From Limnanthes douglasii subsp. nivea (taxonomy: Eukaryota > Streptophyta > Magnoliopsida > Brassicales > Limnanthaceae): a stretch of 64,000 nucleotides of DNA. Under the pieces are notes generated by a model. The model ran no database searches, was not told the DNA's origin, and saw only the letters and a list, made by a program, of their open reading frames with translations. Of the stretch, positions 22,490 through 33,500 are shown one piece after another; within the stretch, counting starts at the first letter, position 1; the number at the start of each line of letters is the position of its first letter. The DNA is taken from the NCBI GenBank assembly GCA_036936605.1, contig JAUPFV010000001.1, positions 315,534,809-315,598,808 on the forward strand, in the 5' to 3' direction. The position numbers were made by a program, and so were the translations under genes.

Positions 22490-23225
22490 CATGTTGCATT
22501 TGATATTGTTGGGTTGGAAGATTGTGATAATTGGCTATGGTCTACAGAACCCCACTTGTTGGAACACCAAATCACATTCATTAGTGATTTTTAATTAAGT
22601 ATTGTCAAATTATATTGTACTGTACATATAGTAGACTTAATTGATAAGATTATATTTTTACGAATGAATTCATAAAGTTATTAGTCAAATTTCAAGATGT
22701 TATGTGGAGGTTGAAGGTTGAAATAGTAATTTACGTCCTAAATTTGAAAAACAATTCAAGGCTAATATGAAAATAGATCGTTCATGAATAGTTTTTCATC
22801 TTCAAGCGTTTTACATAGTTTTTTTGGAACTTGTTATGGTTGTTGATCGTATGAGATTGAAGTGTTCTTGTGGTATGTGGTAAACTGAGTGTCTTCTTTG
22901 CGCTTATGATTTGGCTACTATATTTTATATTAAAAAATATTTAAAAAATATGTTAAGTCATCATATTATATAAGTTCTTATAACGCAACTTATTCATATA
23001 GCATACACGTTTTCACTAATTTTAATCAAACATCTACTTTGATAAATTCTTTTGATAATTCCTCCAAATTTGAAAAGGAGAACTGGAATACCTAAGAATA
23101 ATCATATTTCATCTAAATAAAAAATGATTATATGAAACATAATGAGTATTCGTTGTTTAAAATTGGCTAATAATAGACGATCATATCAAGAGGTCTTGTA
23201 ATATCAATATAATTTTAAAGCTTTT
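22490..23225 (+). pseudogene. MULE transposase catalytic fragment and SWIM zinc finger
   Basis: Segments on the plus strand read FDIVGLEDCDNWLWSTEPHLLEHQITFISDF (catalytic domain around the second acidic residue), then KFEKQFKANMKIDRSWIVFHLQAF, then VVDRMRLKCSCGMW-stop-TECLLCAYDLATIFYI (SWIM zinc finger C-x-C...C-x-H with the His now Tyr), then PNLKRRTGIPKNN and a damaged zinc knuckle. The order matches plant MuDR-type transposases, with deletions and stops. The DNA between the catalytic fragment and the SWIM finger is much shorter than normal. Confidence 0.75.
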
Positions 23226-23564
23226 GTAATTTGATATTTTTTGTTTGTAGTAATTTATTTATTTATTTATGTAAGTGTTTTTCACTTTTTTTATAATTGG
23301 AAATACAAAATTAATAGACTAAACATAACCAATTGAATACAATATGCTAGATAAGTATATAATTAGAGATATATGCATGAGAGACTAATTCATAATAATT
23401 ACATGCATGGTAGAAGATGCAAGACCAATTTAAACCAACTTCATGTGAGGTAATAGATGCGAGACCAATAAATACTTAAATTCAGCTAGACAAATTCATA
23501 ACTAACCGAATAAATAAATTATATGTAAGACTAATACATATGATAATTGTAAATAAAAAAAAAA

Positions 23565-23615
23565 TCTAATTATTTTAAGTTTTTGGAATAATATATTTTT
23601 ATCTCTGAAAATTCT
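23565..23615 (+). repeat. Orphan fragment of the TRIM-like LTR
   Basis: About 45 bases (TTATTTTAAGTTTTTGGAAT...) match the LTR segment at about 24830-24875 and its two further copies. It is an isolated scrap about 1 kb upstream of the full array. Confidence 0.6.
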
Positions 23616-23825
23616 AATACATACACGAGAGGCTTAGGACCCCGATGGTTCTAATACATAGTGTTCAAAACACTTGTTAATGATGTAAATTCTAATTAAA
23701 AAAATTGTCTAAGAACTTGGCTTAGGACCCCGAATCATCGCACTTTGATGTTTTACCATTTGGCTCCTTATAGAGAAGTTCAATTCTTCAATATTTTTCG
23801 TTGTTATTCTTATGTTTGTTAGGAT

Positions 23826-24317
23826 CTACTTCATCCTTTCTAGTTCCACATAACTTATGGTTTCGAGACATCTTGCCAGATCGCTAGGGTAGAAGTGAAT
23901 ATTGGCTAAATTCAGAGTGAGCATGGGTAAATTAAGACTGAGCCTCAAGCGCTCTAAAAATCTCAGCCAAATCATAGTCTTCTTTTGTATCAAGTTGAGC
24001 CAATGCGTATAAAAATCTATTGTAATTGGGGTCATGTTCGCGAGAGGAGGTGAAATAACAGGTTGGGTGTTTGGACTTATGTTTTCTATGAAGTTAGATA
24101 GAAAAATGAAAAAAACAAATAAAATACCGATTGAAGTTAGATAATAAAAATAAGTTTTATACAATTTGTAAAAGGTATTTTTAGAATATTTTTTGTATTT
24201 TTTATCTCGAATCTTGAAATTATCCTCTTGATAATTGAGATATGGGATAATACATAACATGAAGGAAATTACATAACATATTAGATGTGAGACAACACAT
24301 GGCATGCGAATAACCAA
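23826..24317 (-). pseudogene. Unrecognised minus-strand ORF of the MULE block
   Basis: A 163-residue open frame rich in hydrophobic and basic residues. Its C-terminal part (WLRFLERLRLSLNLPMLTLN...) has a counterpart in copy B at 45916-46119, where another frame (MAEIYGALEAHSGINQDLILPERFRTMYRNHKLSRTTKDEV) is open. I cannot tell which frame was ancestral. No family recognised. Confidence 0.35.
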
Positions 24318-24440
24318 CTTTATGCAAGACTAACTCATAACTAACTACATGTGAATAAGAGTTATGAGTCCATGTATACACAAATTCATGCGAGATAAAT
24401 TCCTAACCAGTCCTGCAATTTTTTTAACGGAGTAATACTT

Positions 24441-24478
<38 letters not shown>

Positions 24479-24634
24479 CCAATTCATAACAACCTCATTT
24501 AACGTGAAAAATGAGAGAAAAATCTATAATAACTTCATGCTAGGTGTGAGACCAATATATAATATACATACAAATCTGACTGTTGTTATTATTAAGGAAC
24601 ATTAGAATATTAAAACACATCATTAACCAACTGA

Positions 24635-26690
24635 TGTAGCCCATATAATCCAAATAAAAACTTTTATTATTTTATTTTATTTTATTTAAATATCTTATAT
24701 TATTCAAATCAAATCTAATTATATTTAGATTTGATTTTATTTGATTTTAGAACATTTATTTTATTTCATTGTATTCTAATTTAGGGGTTTGAGAAACTCT
24801 TATATAAAGCATCATATGCCTTAAGTTATTTTAAGTTTTTGGAATAATATATTTTTATCTCTGAAAATTTCAGTCTTTGTTACCCTTAGACTAGGGTTTC
24901 ATCATGTTACCCTTGAATTAGGGTTTCATCTATCGTTGCTTCTTCTTCTATTTCCGCCGTGTCATCAGTTTGGTATCAGAGCCTCAGTTCCTGCTATGAG
25001 GAGGCATGTTTCTAAAGCCTGTCTATACTGATTCAAGGTTTAATGAAGAGAACAACACACATGGTCATGAAGATCAGGAATACCGTTTGAGTATGAGGGA
25101 CATACCAGCTGTTTCAATGACGATCGTATTGACCGGTTACTGACGGAGTTTAAATTGGCTACCAATCATCGAATCAAGGTAAAAAAATCTTATCGAGATG
25201 TCATTTCAGGCTATGAAGAGGTTTTCAAAACCATTTTTTCATCAACTAGACATATGAATATTGTCTTCATGCTATGAAAAAGTTTTTGAAACCAATTTTT
25301 TTGATCAACTGGATGGCTTCAATGTGACTTCGAATAAAGAACACCCGAGAATAATTTATCTTATTCCGATAAGGTTAACAATTAGAACTCCCAATGTAAC
25401 AATTGAAAAACATAAAATAAAATAATTTTGGTTGTTGATGGTGATGGTGATGGTGCTGTGAATTCGAAGACGAATTATTGTCAACCAGGGGAGGATAATG
25501 TAGCCCAAAAAGTCCAGACACACACCTTTATTATTTGATTTTATTTTATTCAAATATCTTATATTATTCAAATCAGATCTAATTATATTAATATTTGATT
25601 TTATTTTATTTTAGAATATTTATTTTATTTCCTTGTATTCTAATTTTGGGTTTTGAGAAGCTCTTATATAAAGCCTCATATGCCTTAAGTTATTTTAAGT
25701 TTTTGGAATAATATATTTTTATCTCTGAAAATTTCAGTCTTTGTTACCCTTAGACTAGGGTTTCATCATGTTACCCTTGAATTAGGGTTTCATCTATCGT
25801 TGCTTCTTCTTCTATTTCCGCCGTGTCATCAGTTTGGTATCAGAGCCTCAGTTCCTGCTATGAGGAGGCATGTTTCTAAAGCCTGTCTATACTGATTCAA
25901 GGTTTAATGAAGAGAACAACACACATGGTCATGAAGATCAGGAATACCGTTTGAGTATGAGGGACATACCAGCTGTTTCAATGACGATCGTATTGACCGG
26001 TTACTGACGGAGTTTAAATTGGCTACCAATCATCGAATCAAGGTAAAAAAATCTTATCGAGATGTCATTTCAGGCTATGAAGAGGTTTTCAAAACCATTT
26101 TTTCATCAACTAGACATATGAATATTGTCTTCATGCTATGAAAAAGTTTTTGAAACCAATTTTTTTGATCAACTGGATGGCTTCAATGTGACTTCGAATA
26201 AAGAACACCCGAGAATAATTTATCTTATTCCGATAAGGTTAACAATTAGAACTCCCAATGTAACAATTGAAAAACATAAAATAAAATAATTTTGGTTGTT
26301 GATGGTGATGGTGATGGTGCTGTGAATTCGAAGACGAATTATTGTCAACCAGGGGAGGATAATGTAGCCCAAAAAGTCCAGACACACACCTTTATTATTT
26401 GATTTTATTTTATTCAAATATCTTATATTATTCAAATCAGATCTAATTATATTAATATTTGATTTTATTTTATTTTAGAATATTTATTTTATTTCCTTGT
26501 ATTCTAATTTTGGGTTTTGAGAAGCTCTTATATAAAGCCTCATATGCCTTAAGTTATTTTAAGTTTTTGGAATAATATATTTTTATCTCTGAAAATTTCA
26601 GTCTTTGTTACCCTTAGACTAGGGTTTCATCATGTTACCCTTGAATTAGGGTTTCATCTATCGTTGCTTCTTCTTCTATTTCCGCCGCGT
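24635..26690. mobile_element. TRIM-like LTR element as a three-LTR tandem array
   Basis: Order: LTR1 (about 24635-24965), primer site TGGTATCAGAGCC (24971-24983), internal 1, LTR2 (about 25499-25829), primer site, internal 2, LTR3 (about 26363-26690). LTRs are about 330 bp and start TGTAGCCCA. Internal regions are about 530 bp, non-coding, and end in a purine tract (AGGGGAGGATAA) before each LTR. Internal 1 plus LTR2 and internal 2 plus LTR3 form an 864-bp tandem repeat that reads as identical until the last few bases. LTR1 is visibly diverged from LTR2 and LTR3. The element is non-autonomous; no clean target duplication was found. Confidence 0.85.
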
Positions 26691-26879
26691 TATCGCCAAC
26701 ACTATATAACGATTTACATCATTAAGGAACATTACAACATACATATAAGTCTTATTGTGTTTTCATCATGAACCGAAACTACATAAGTATTTACATGATT
26801 AACAAACACTACAGAAGGATTTTATGAGAATATTATTGTATATATATATATCAATAAAAAACAAGTAAGAAAAATCTTT

Positions 26880-27015
26880 TCATCTTAATGTTGCAGCACC
26901 ATCATTTTTTTTTAAAATTCCTTTTTTAATAATTTTTTTAGCGTACTTACAAACCATTACACCACAATCATGTGATATGTAGTTTTATTGAGGGATATTT
27001 CTTGGACAATTTATC
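26880..27015 (-). pseudogene. Ulp1-type cysteine protease C-terminus
   Basis: The minus strand reads NIPQ-stop-NYISHDCGVMVCKYAKKIIKKGI. The DCGV.VCKY box with an upstream IPQQ-like segment is the catalytic-Cys region of Ulp1/SENP (C48) proteases, carried by several groups of large plant MULEs. The His and Asp boxes were not found: a TGCGAGAC array and TA repeats (27100-27310) separate this end from further minus-strand sequence up to about 27840. In copy B the same segment (46960-47075) keeps MVCKYIKDFIGK but has lost the DCG. Confidence 0.55.
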
Positions 27016-27268
27016 TTTATTTTTGGTTTTACACTCAAAATATTATGATTGATGAAGTATTCTATATGCAAATTATAAGTTTAATTAAGACACAAATTCA
27101 CCTAAAGATGCGATATATTGTATAACCTGCGTGATAATACATGATACGGGGGATGCGAGACAATAAATGGCACGAGAGATGCATACATGACATACAAGAC
27201 CACATATAACCAACTTTATATGAGACTTATTAATAAGTAACTACATATGAAATTAGATTTGTGAGACC

Positions 27269-27270
<2 letters not shown>

Positions 27271-27309
<39 letters not shown>
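27271..27309. repeat. TA dinucleotide run
   Basis: About 39 bases of uninterrupted TA repeats. A similar run lies at about 24450-24473. Confidence 0.95.
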
Positions 27310-27311
<2 letters not shown>

Positions 27312-28577
27312 AGATAAATTCATAACCAAACTTACTAAAAAACTTGTAACCATATAAAATTTACTATTTTTTATGTAATCTTTTGTGTTTTATCAACTGC
27401 ATTTTTGCCTTCGGGGCTAACGACTTTAAATTTATTGATACTAAGTTATCGATGTTGATTACCAATAATGTCTAATGGTTGATTCCACCTTCTGGTAATT
27501 TTGTGAAAATAGGATAAAAATTATACATTCTATGTGGTTGCGTAATTAATTGTCAACTACTCTTGTAAGATATTGACCATTAAGTATCAATGGCTACATT
27601 AAAATAATACTTTAGAACAGTTTTTATTTATTAATCCATTATTTTGTAAGGATGTATGATTCTTACCAATACACTTCCAGAAATGGATTTTATTTTGCAA
27701 GGATATGTTAGATTTTCATCAAAACTAAGGGTATGAACTTAAAAAATAATTGATAACATCCAATATATATAACCGTCAATAACCTATGCAATGATAAAAG
27801 TCGACCAAACGGTCGGATCATCATGTTGTTTTACCTTTTGAATCAGTTCTAATTTATGGCATTTAGTGATTAGAATTAATTTCTTACTGATTTGTCAACT
27901 ACATTTTCTAATTTGTAAGTTTAGGACTTTTACAGATTAGATATGCGAGACCATACATTATGAGAGATGAGAGATAAAGATAATAGATACGAGACTAAAG
28001 ATGATGTAAGATGAGAGTCAAAATGATAAATGTGAGCCTAGAGATGATGAAAGATGAGATAACAAGATAATAGATGCGAGATATTGCACGTAAATTTATC
28101 TTACTTCTCTTTATTTTTGAATATTTTCAATATTTATTACCTCATTCTCAATGACATTCATTAATTTAACATTTTTCATGTCTTGATGGGCATGAGTCTT
28201 ATTTTCGAAGTCTTAATGTATCCGAGGAGTCTCAGTTTCCAGGTCTTATTGAGTATGAGTCTCATGTATTTGTATATTAGTAATAAAAGACCAAATAAAT
28301 ATGTTCACAAAACACTTACATGTGTATGAAAATATGAAAAAATACGAGACACTAAATGAGATGTGAGACAGTGATATGTGCACGAAAATATTAATATGCG
28401 GGACACTACATGACATACAAGATAAGATATTACAAACTTTATGCAAGACTCGTGACCAAGTATTACAAAATTTGTGGGAGACTAAATATTACAAACTGTA
28501 AGCAAAATAAAGTGAATATAACAATTAATACACATGCTTATAAAATTACACTAATACATAGGTTTTGAAAATACTTA

Positions 28578-28868
28578 TCACAATTGAAGAATCCTGATCA
28601 TCTCTTTCTCCATAAAATCCATCACTTTAACATTAATAAGCTTCTCATGATTTGGAATATTCTGGATCACCTCTTTCTCTAAGGAAACATTTTCCATTTG
28701 ATGATCATGGTGCTCATGTATAAAATGAGGCTTCTTTTGTATAACATGAGGCTCTTGTTTTTCCATTTGATTACCTGTAGAATCCCGCTTTTGAATAATA
28801 TGCATCAATTCTTTTTCTATAACTGTCATAAATTTAATATGTTCTATTGGATGAGCAAAATGTTCCAT
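28578..28868 (-). CDS. Conserved minus-strand ORF of the MULE block
   Basis: 96 residues, MEHFAHPIEHIKFMTVIEKEL...MIRILQL, rich in His, Glu and Lys, with a charged helical look. Copy B has the same start (MEHPTHQIEHVNFMVSIPKELIQIVQIHEPTSNQMEN) at about 49207 on the minus strand but then stops. Further upstream on the same strand (about 29300-29180) coiled-coil-like text is legible: IENLEVSSGKYEKEIEELNQSILKKDKVISEMK. This is likely the remnant of a second MULE-encoded protein. Family and function are unknown. It may be one exon of the Ulp1 gene or a separate accessory gene. Confidence 0.35.
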   Translation of the reverse strand: MEHFAHPIEHIKFMTVIEKELMHIIQKRDSTGNQMEKQEPHVIQKKPHFIHEHHDHQMENVSLEKEVIQNIPNHEKLINVKVMDFMEKEMIRILQL

Positions 28869-29369
28869 ATGAGGAGAAAATTTATATTACATAGAGGTAT
28901 TATTTATAACATGAGAGACCTCAATAGTAGGATCTCACACATTAGTAGGATCATGCACCTTTTCCTTATCTTGTGCATCAAGAGAGACCTTAATATGCAT
29001 CATCTATTCTGCATATTTTTTCATTTTATATGTTTTAGTTTTCTTGGAATATGTTTCTTCCACCTTTGTGCTTACTTACAATATAGTTAATGCACGTGTT
29101 TTCTCAAGTTCCACATCTATTTTTTTATAACACGTCTTTTTTTTGTCATTTTTTATATTTCTCCATGTTTTACTTCATTTCTGATATGACCTTGTCTTTT
29201 TTTAAGATTGATTGATTTAGTTCTTCAATTTCTTTTTCATATTTCCCACTAGAAACTTCTAAATTCTCTATTATCTGTACAGTCTGTAAGTCAATACCTT
29301 GACAAGATATAGGTTCGATTATTGATGTGGTTTTCAAGTTAACCCTCTGTAAAATAAATAAACCTGAGT

Positions 29370-29790
29370 ATTAAATACGAGACCGGGCAAAGATAAACGG
29401 CGATACTGGTTTTAAATGAAGAATACGACACCAAACATATACTAAATACGAGCTAGTTTTAAATGGTGAATGTGATACTATGTTTAAATGAAGAGTACGA
29501 GACCAAACCGACATTAAATGCGGGACTAGTTTCAAACGAAGAATGTTATACTAGTTTAAAATGAGTAATGCAAGAGCAAAAAAAATACTAAGAGCTAGTT
29601 TTAAATGAAGAACGCGAGACCAAACAAATACTAAATACGAGACTAGTTTTAAATGATGAATACAAAACTAGTTTTAAATGAATAATGCGAGTCTAGTTAT
29701 AAATGTATAATATGAGACTAGTTATAAAATATTAATGTGAGACTAGTTATAAAAGAGTAATTGGAGATGCAAGACTGGATGTGATATGAG
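29370..29790 (+). repeat. Degenerate TGCGAGACTAGTTTTAAATG array
   Basis: A run of units of roughly 24-26 bases, such as AATGCGAGACTAGTTTTAAATGA, some with a CCAAACAAATACTAA variant. Copy B has the matching array at 49745-50140. Confidence 0.85.
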
Positions 29791-30423
29791 AGATTTTTAC
29801 CTTTTCTTTACACAATAATATCTTCAGACATCTATTCTTTACTCTTAAATCGTTTATTCTGTCAACCACATTCTTTGACGTTTTTTTCTTTGTCAATTTT
29901 AGGTCTTTTTAGATTCATAAGAATTTGAGATAACAAATTTAGTCTATATGAACTAGAAGTAGGTTTGTGTATAATATACCAACTTTTGTTTGACATTCCA
30001 AAAGTTTTCTTGGTCTTACAACAATTTTTGCTGTAGATTTATTAAACATGTAGTTATTTAGTCTGTATAATTGCTTTAATCTTTCGTTTTTAATCATCTA
30101 TTTAGATTTTCACCTTCATTAGAAGAATCATCCTTATTTTCTGTTGTTGAAAATTATTTATTGGTTCTTCTATTTCATCCTAGTTTGCACCCATATCATC
30201 ATCGTCAAGATTAATTTATTTTTGTTTCTCCCACCAATTTCTTCTACCTCCTCCCTATCAACCTCTTATTATTCTTGGTTATCCCAACCAACCTCTTATT
30301 TTCTTTGTATTCCTCAGCAACATTTTCATCTTCTTGGCCATCCCCACCAAATGCCTCTTCTCCTTTATTTGTTAGGACTAACTCTCCTTTAAAAATATAT
30401 AAAATTTTCAAATATTTAAGTAA

Positions 30424-30605
30424 ATGTGAGATGTCAAACCTGTATACTACATGATATATGTGGGAAACTACACCACATGATAAATGGAGGACAATGAACC
30501 ATATAATAGATGTTGGACAGTATACCACGTGATATATGCGAGATAGTACGCCACATAATAGATGCAAGACTGTACATCACATGATAGATACATGACAATA
30601 CACCC
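30424..30605 (+). repeat. ATAGATGCGAGACAATACACCACATG array
   Basis: About six degenerate units of 26-37 bases. Cores include ATGCGAGAT, ATGCAAGAC and ATACATGAC. The counterpart in copy B is at 50790-50945. Confidence 0.8.
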
Positions 30606-30977
30606 CATGGGAGATCATGTATTGCAAACAAAATTAACGTGAGACTACATATAAGATATACATGTCCATATGTTCTATGCTCAGATATTCACTCAAATCT
30701 AATTTTAATTTTGTTTCAATTTGAAGCCATTCCTAGTATTTTGGTATCACCAACTTCTTTTGCTTCTCATTCACAAATGGTTGTGTGTTCCATGATAAAT
30801 GGGTGTATTTCAATGATGCTTTAAAGATTCTAAATTTACTATTTTTAATGTTTTAAAATATAGTAATATACTAGCTATTAAAATAGCAACACATCCAACG
30901 ACTTTATCTGGTTTTGTTTCATGCGAGACATTAGTGTATCCAATTTCATGCGAGACCAGTGTAACCACTTTTTGCGT

Positions 30978-32663
30978 AGTGGCGGATCTATGCAGGGGCC
31001 AGGAGGGGTTGCGCCCCCCGCTTGCCCCAACATAATATTATATGTTCATTAAAGCTTTATGATAAATAATTATTTATGTTTAAATTTTTGTTTTTTACAT
31101 CATAAGATTTAAGAATTTTGTTTAAAAAAATGAATTTTACATCAGAAGAATGGAGAAGAATTGAGTAATCTGCGGAGAAAAATCTATCGGAATGTAAAAA
31201 AGGAAGAGATATTAATGGAGGAGAGATATTACTTCGCAGTTGTTACTCTGAGTGCGCACATGGCAAACTCTCAGTCTGACGCAATAGCCTGCAAACCAAC
31301 GCCAAAAGGTAAACCACACAAGGTGACAGGCCGAGAAAGTGCGTGTAGAGGGACTCGAACTCATGACCCTTGGTCATAGGCATATCTTACTCAACCAACT
31401 CGGCCACCTCTTTAATGGCAAGATAAAACTTATTATACACTATAATAGAGGAGAGAGATAACTTATTATATAAAGAAGAATATTAAAGTTTTAAAAAACT
31501 AACCTCATATAATTCATTATTAGTCCAATAAACATTAGAATTAAAATTAGTAATAGTAAATTAAAAATTACTAAAATTGACAGCAACTTAAACAAAGATT
31601 ACTTTTACTAGAGTTACCAAATATTAAGCCAACTGTATTTATTGAATTCAAACATTAATGAATTGAAAGTTATCATAGCAATAGATTTTGGATAATTATA
31701 TATTTATTAAATTCTTATAAGTTAGAAACATAAGACATTTTTATTTCACAATGTTTTATTGTATATATCAACAAAATCCTATTTTTTAATCACATTGAAA
31801 GATATTTTTTCATAAATTATTTTATAAAACTAATTATTAAATATATAGTTGACTAAAACATAATTTATAGGTGTTAAGTTTTATTTTTCTAAACTAAACC
31901 GAAAATTATATTTGTAATAATTTAAATTTTAGATGAATATTTAATTTTTTTAATATAAAACTTATCCAAAATAAAAACAAAACCATTAATAAAACAAACC
32001 CATTAAAATTGAAAAAAAAACAAATTACGTTAAATAAAATAAAAATTTATAAAAATTAGATTGTTGGAAAATCGTAGATATTAGTTTTTTTTAATATAGT
32101 TACTAACTAATAAATTATAATATAATATTGTGAATACTGAGTGAGAGTAAGAAAGTCATATAGAGTGCGATAGAGCGAGAGTGAGATGAATAGCAAAGAG
32201 ATAATGGAATTATTTAAATTGAATTATTTATATTAAAGGCGGCTGAAATTATACAGTTAGAAGTTGTGTGAGAGTATTGTAAATAAATGGAAGATTTGGA
32301 TCTCGATCAGGTCTTCCAAAAGACTTACGGTTAGAGAGAGCTTGATTAGTCTATTTTTTGACACATTTTTCGATTTTTGATTTCATATTGTGAAAATAAA
32401 TTTTGAGCTTGTTTAGTTTTTTCTCTAACTCGTTTATGGAAAATTTTAGTCTCGAAGCTTTTAACATATATTTTTGTTACCTCATTGTGGCCATGAGTTT
32501 TTGTAATTTTTTTGTAACCGCAACTTTCCATTGCTCTTCTTTTGAAAATTATATCGTTTTGCAGCTCCTTTTGGTAAAACAATAGAAAATGAACTTGAAC
32601 ATGAAATTCTAATTCCAAACTCCAAACCGACCCTCGCTTGTTTTGTTTTCTGGATCCGCCACT
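30978..32663. mobile_element. 1.7-kb TIR DNA transposon, non-autonomous
   Basis: It begins AGTGGCGGATCTATG and ends with the reverse complement AGTGGCGGATCCAG, so it has short terminal inverted repeats. The flanks TTTTTGCGT (30969-30977) and TCTTATGCG (32664-32672) are a diverged direct repeat of 8-10 bases. Copy B at about 57790-57825 has the same neighbourhood (GTAACCACTCTTATGTGTGATG) without the insert. A hAT- or Mutator-type MITE-like element fits. It contains no transposase and carries a nested SINE. Confidence 0.8.
31219..31411 (-). mobile_element. tRNA-derived SINE, nested in the TIR element
   Basis: On the minus strand the head GAGGTGGCCGAGTTGGTTGAG carries a pol III A box, and CATGAGTTCGAGTCCC carries the B box, followed by a SINE body (CTGTCACCTTGTGTGGTTT, CTATTGCGTCAGACTG). 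The direct repeat TTAATGG flanks it at 31212-31218 and 31412-31418. The antisense open frame across it (ending GTRTHDPWS) is spurious. Confidence 0.85.
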
Positions 32664-33179
32664 TCTTATGCGTGATGGGGGACTAGTGTAAAAATATGTA
32701 GCTAAATAAGGAATTTCATAGATTTAATCATTAAATTTTTAATTGATATTGATCGATTTTATTTTTTATATTATTTTTGTATCATTATAAAAGTAAGTTT
32801 TCACTATCGTCGATTTTCATTCTTCGAAACCAAAGTATTAAGGTTTGAAATTCGTGTTGTTTAACCAAATTTTTTCTTCATCATCTTTTAAATTGAAGAT
32901 AGTATTCACGTCTTGGTTGTAAGTGGTGCAAATTTTGAATCCAATTTTAAGGTGTCTTCATCAACGTCAATTTTTTTAATTATTTTAACGATAAACTCAA
33001 ATTTTTGGGTCTTTTTTCGTTCCTCATATCATATGTAGCTTTAAAGAGGGTATACAATGGTGTTCTTTTTACAGTTCTAGGTGAACATCTATTATTATTT
33101 TTTTTCTTTCATCTCTTTTATAATGACAAATAAGCCTAGTATGAAAATAAAGATTTTGATGACATGTTTATTGTACAAG

Positions 33180-33500
33180 ATGTGGTATTAGTTTAAGATA
33201 CGAAATAAATGTATAACTAACTACATGCAAGACTAGTTATGTATGAAGAATGTGAGAAACTACATAAGTAACTACATGTGAGACTAGTATTATATGAAGA
33301 ATGCGAGACAATGCATAATTAACTATATGCGAGACTAGTTAGATGAAGAATGTGAGATAATGCATGACTAACTACATGCGAGACTAGTTATATAGTATTC
33401 GAGACAGTGTATAACTAACTACATGCGAGACTAGTTATATATGAAGTATACGAGAGAGTGTATAACTAACTACATGCGAGACTAGTTATAAATGAGTAAT
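33180..33500 (+). repeat. 51-bp dimeric TGCGAGAC array, copy A right end
   Basis: About six units of period 51, each with two cores: CTACATGCGAGACTAGTTAT, then about 25 bases later AATGCGAGACAATGCATAAC. Counted by eye in 11 cores, the CG position is CG 7 times, TG 3 times and CA once. Confidence 0.9.

Noticed and set aside
24626..26700. Five-base target duplication CCAAC around the TRIM-like array
   Set aside because: The two CCAAC words do not abut the LTR ends defined by the internal LTR copies.
31161..31379. 72-residue ORF ending GTRTHDPWS
   Set aside because: It is antisense to the pol III head of a SINE; such frames recur as spurious proteins in plant annotations.
31330..31411. Possible genuine tRNA gene on the minus strand
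   Set aside because: A and B boxes are present, but it continues into a repeated SINE body with flanking direct repeats and a second copy at 34241.
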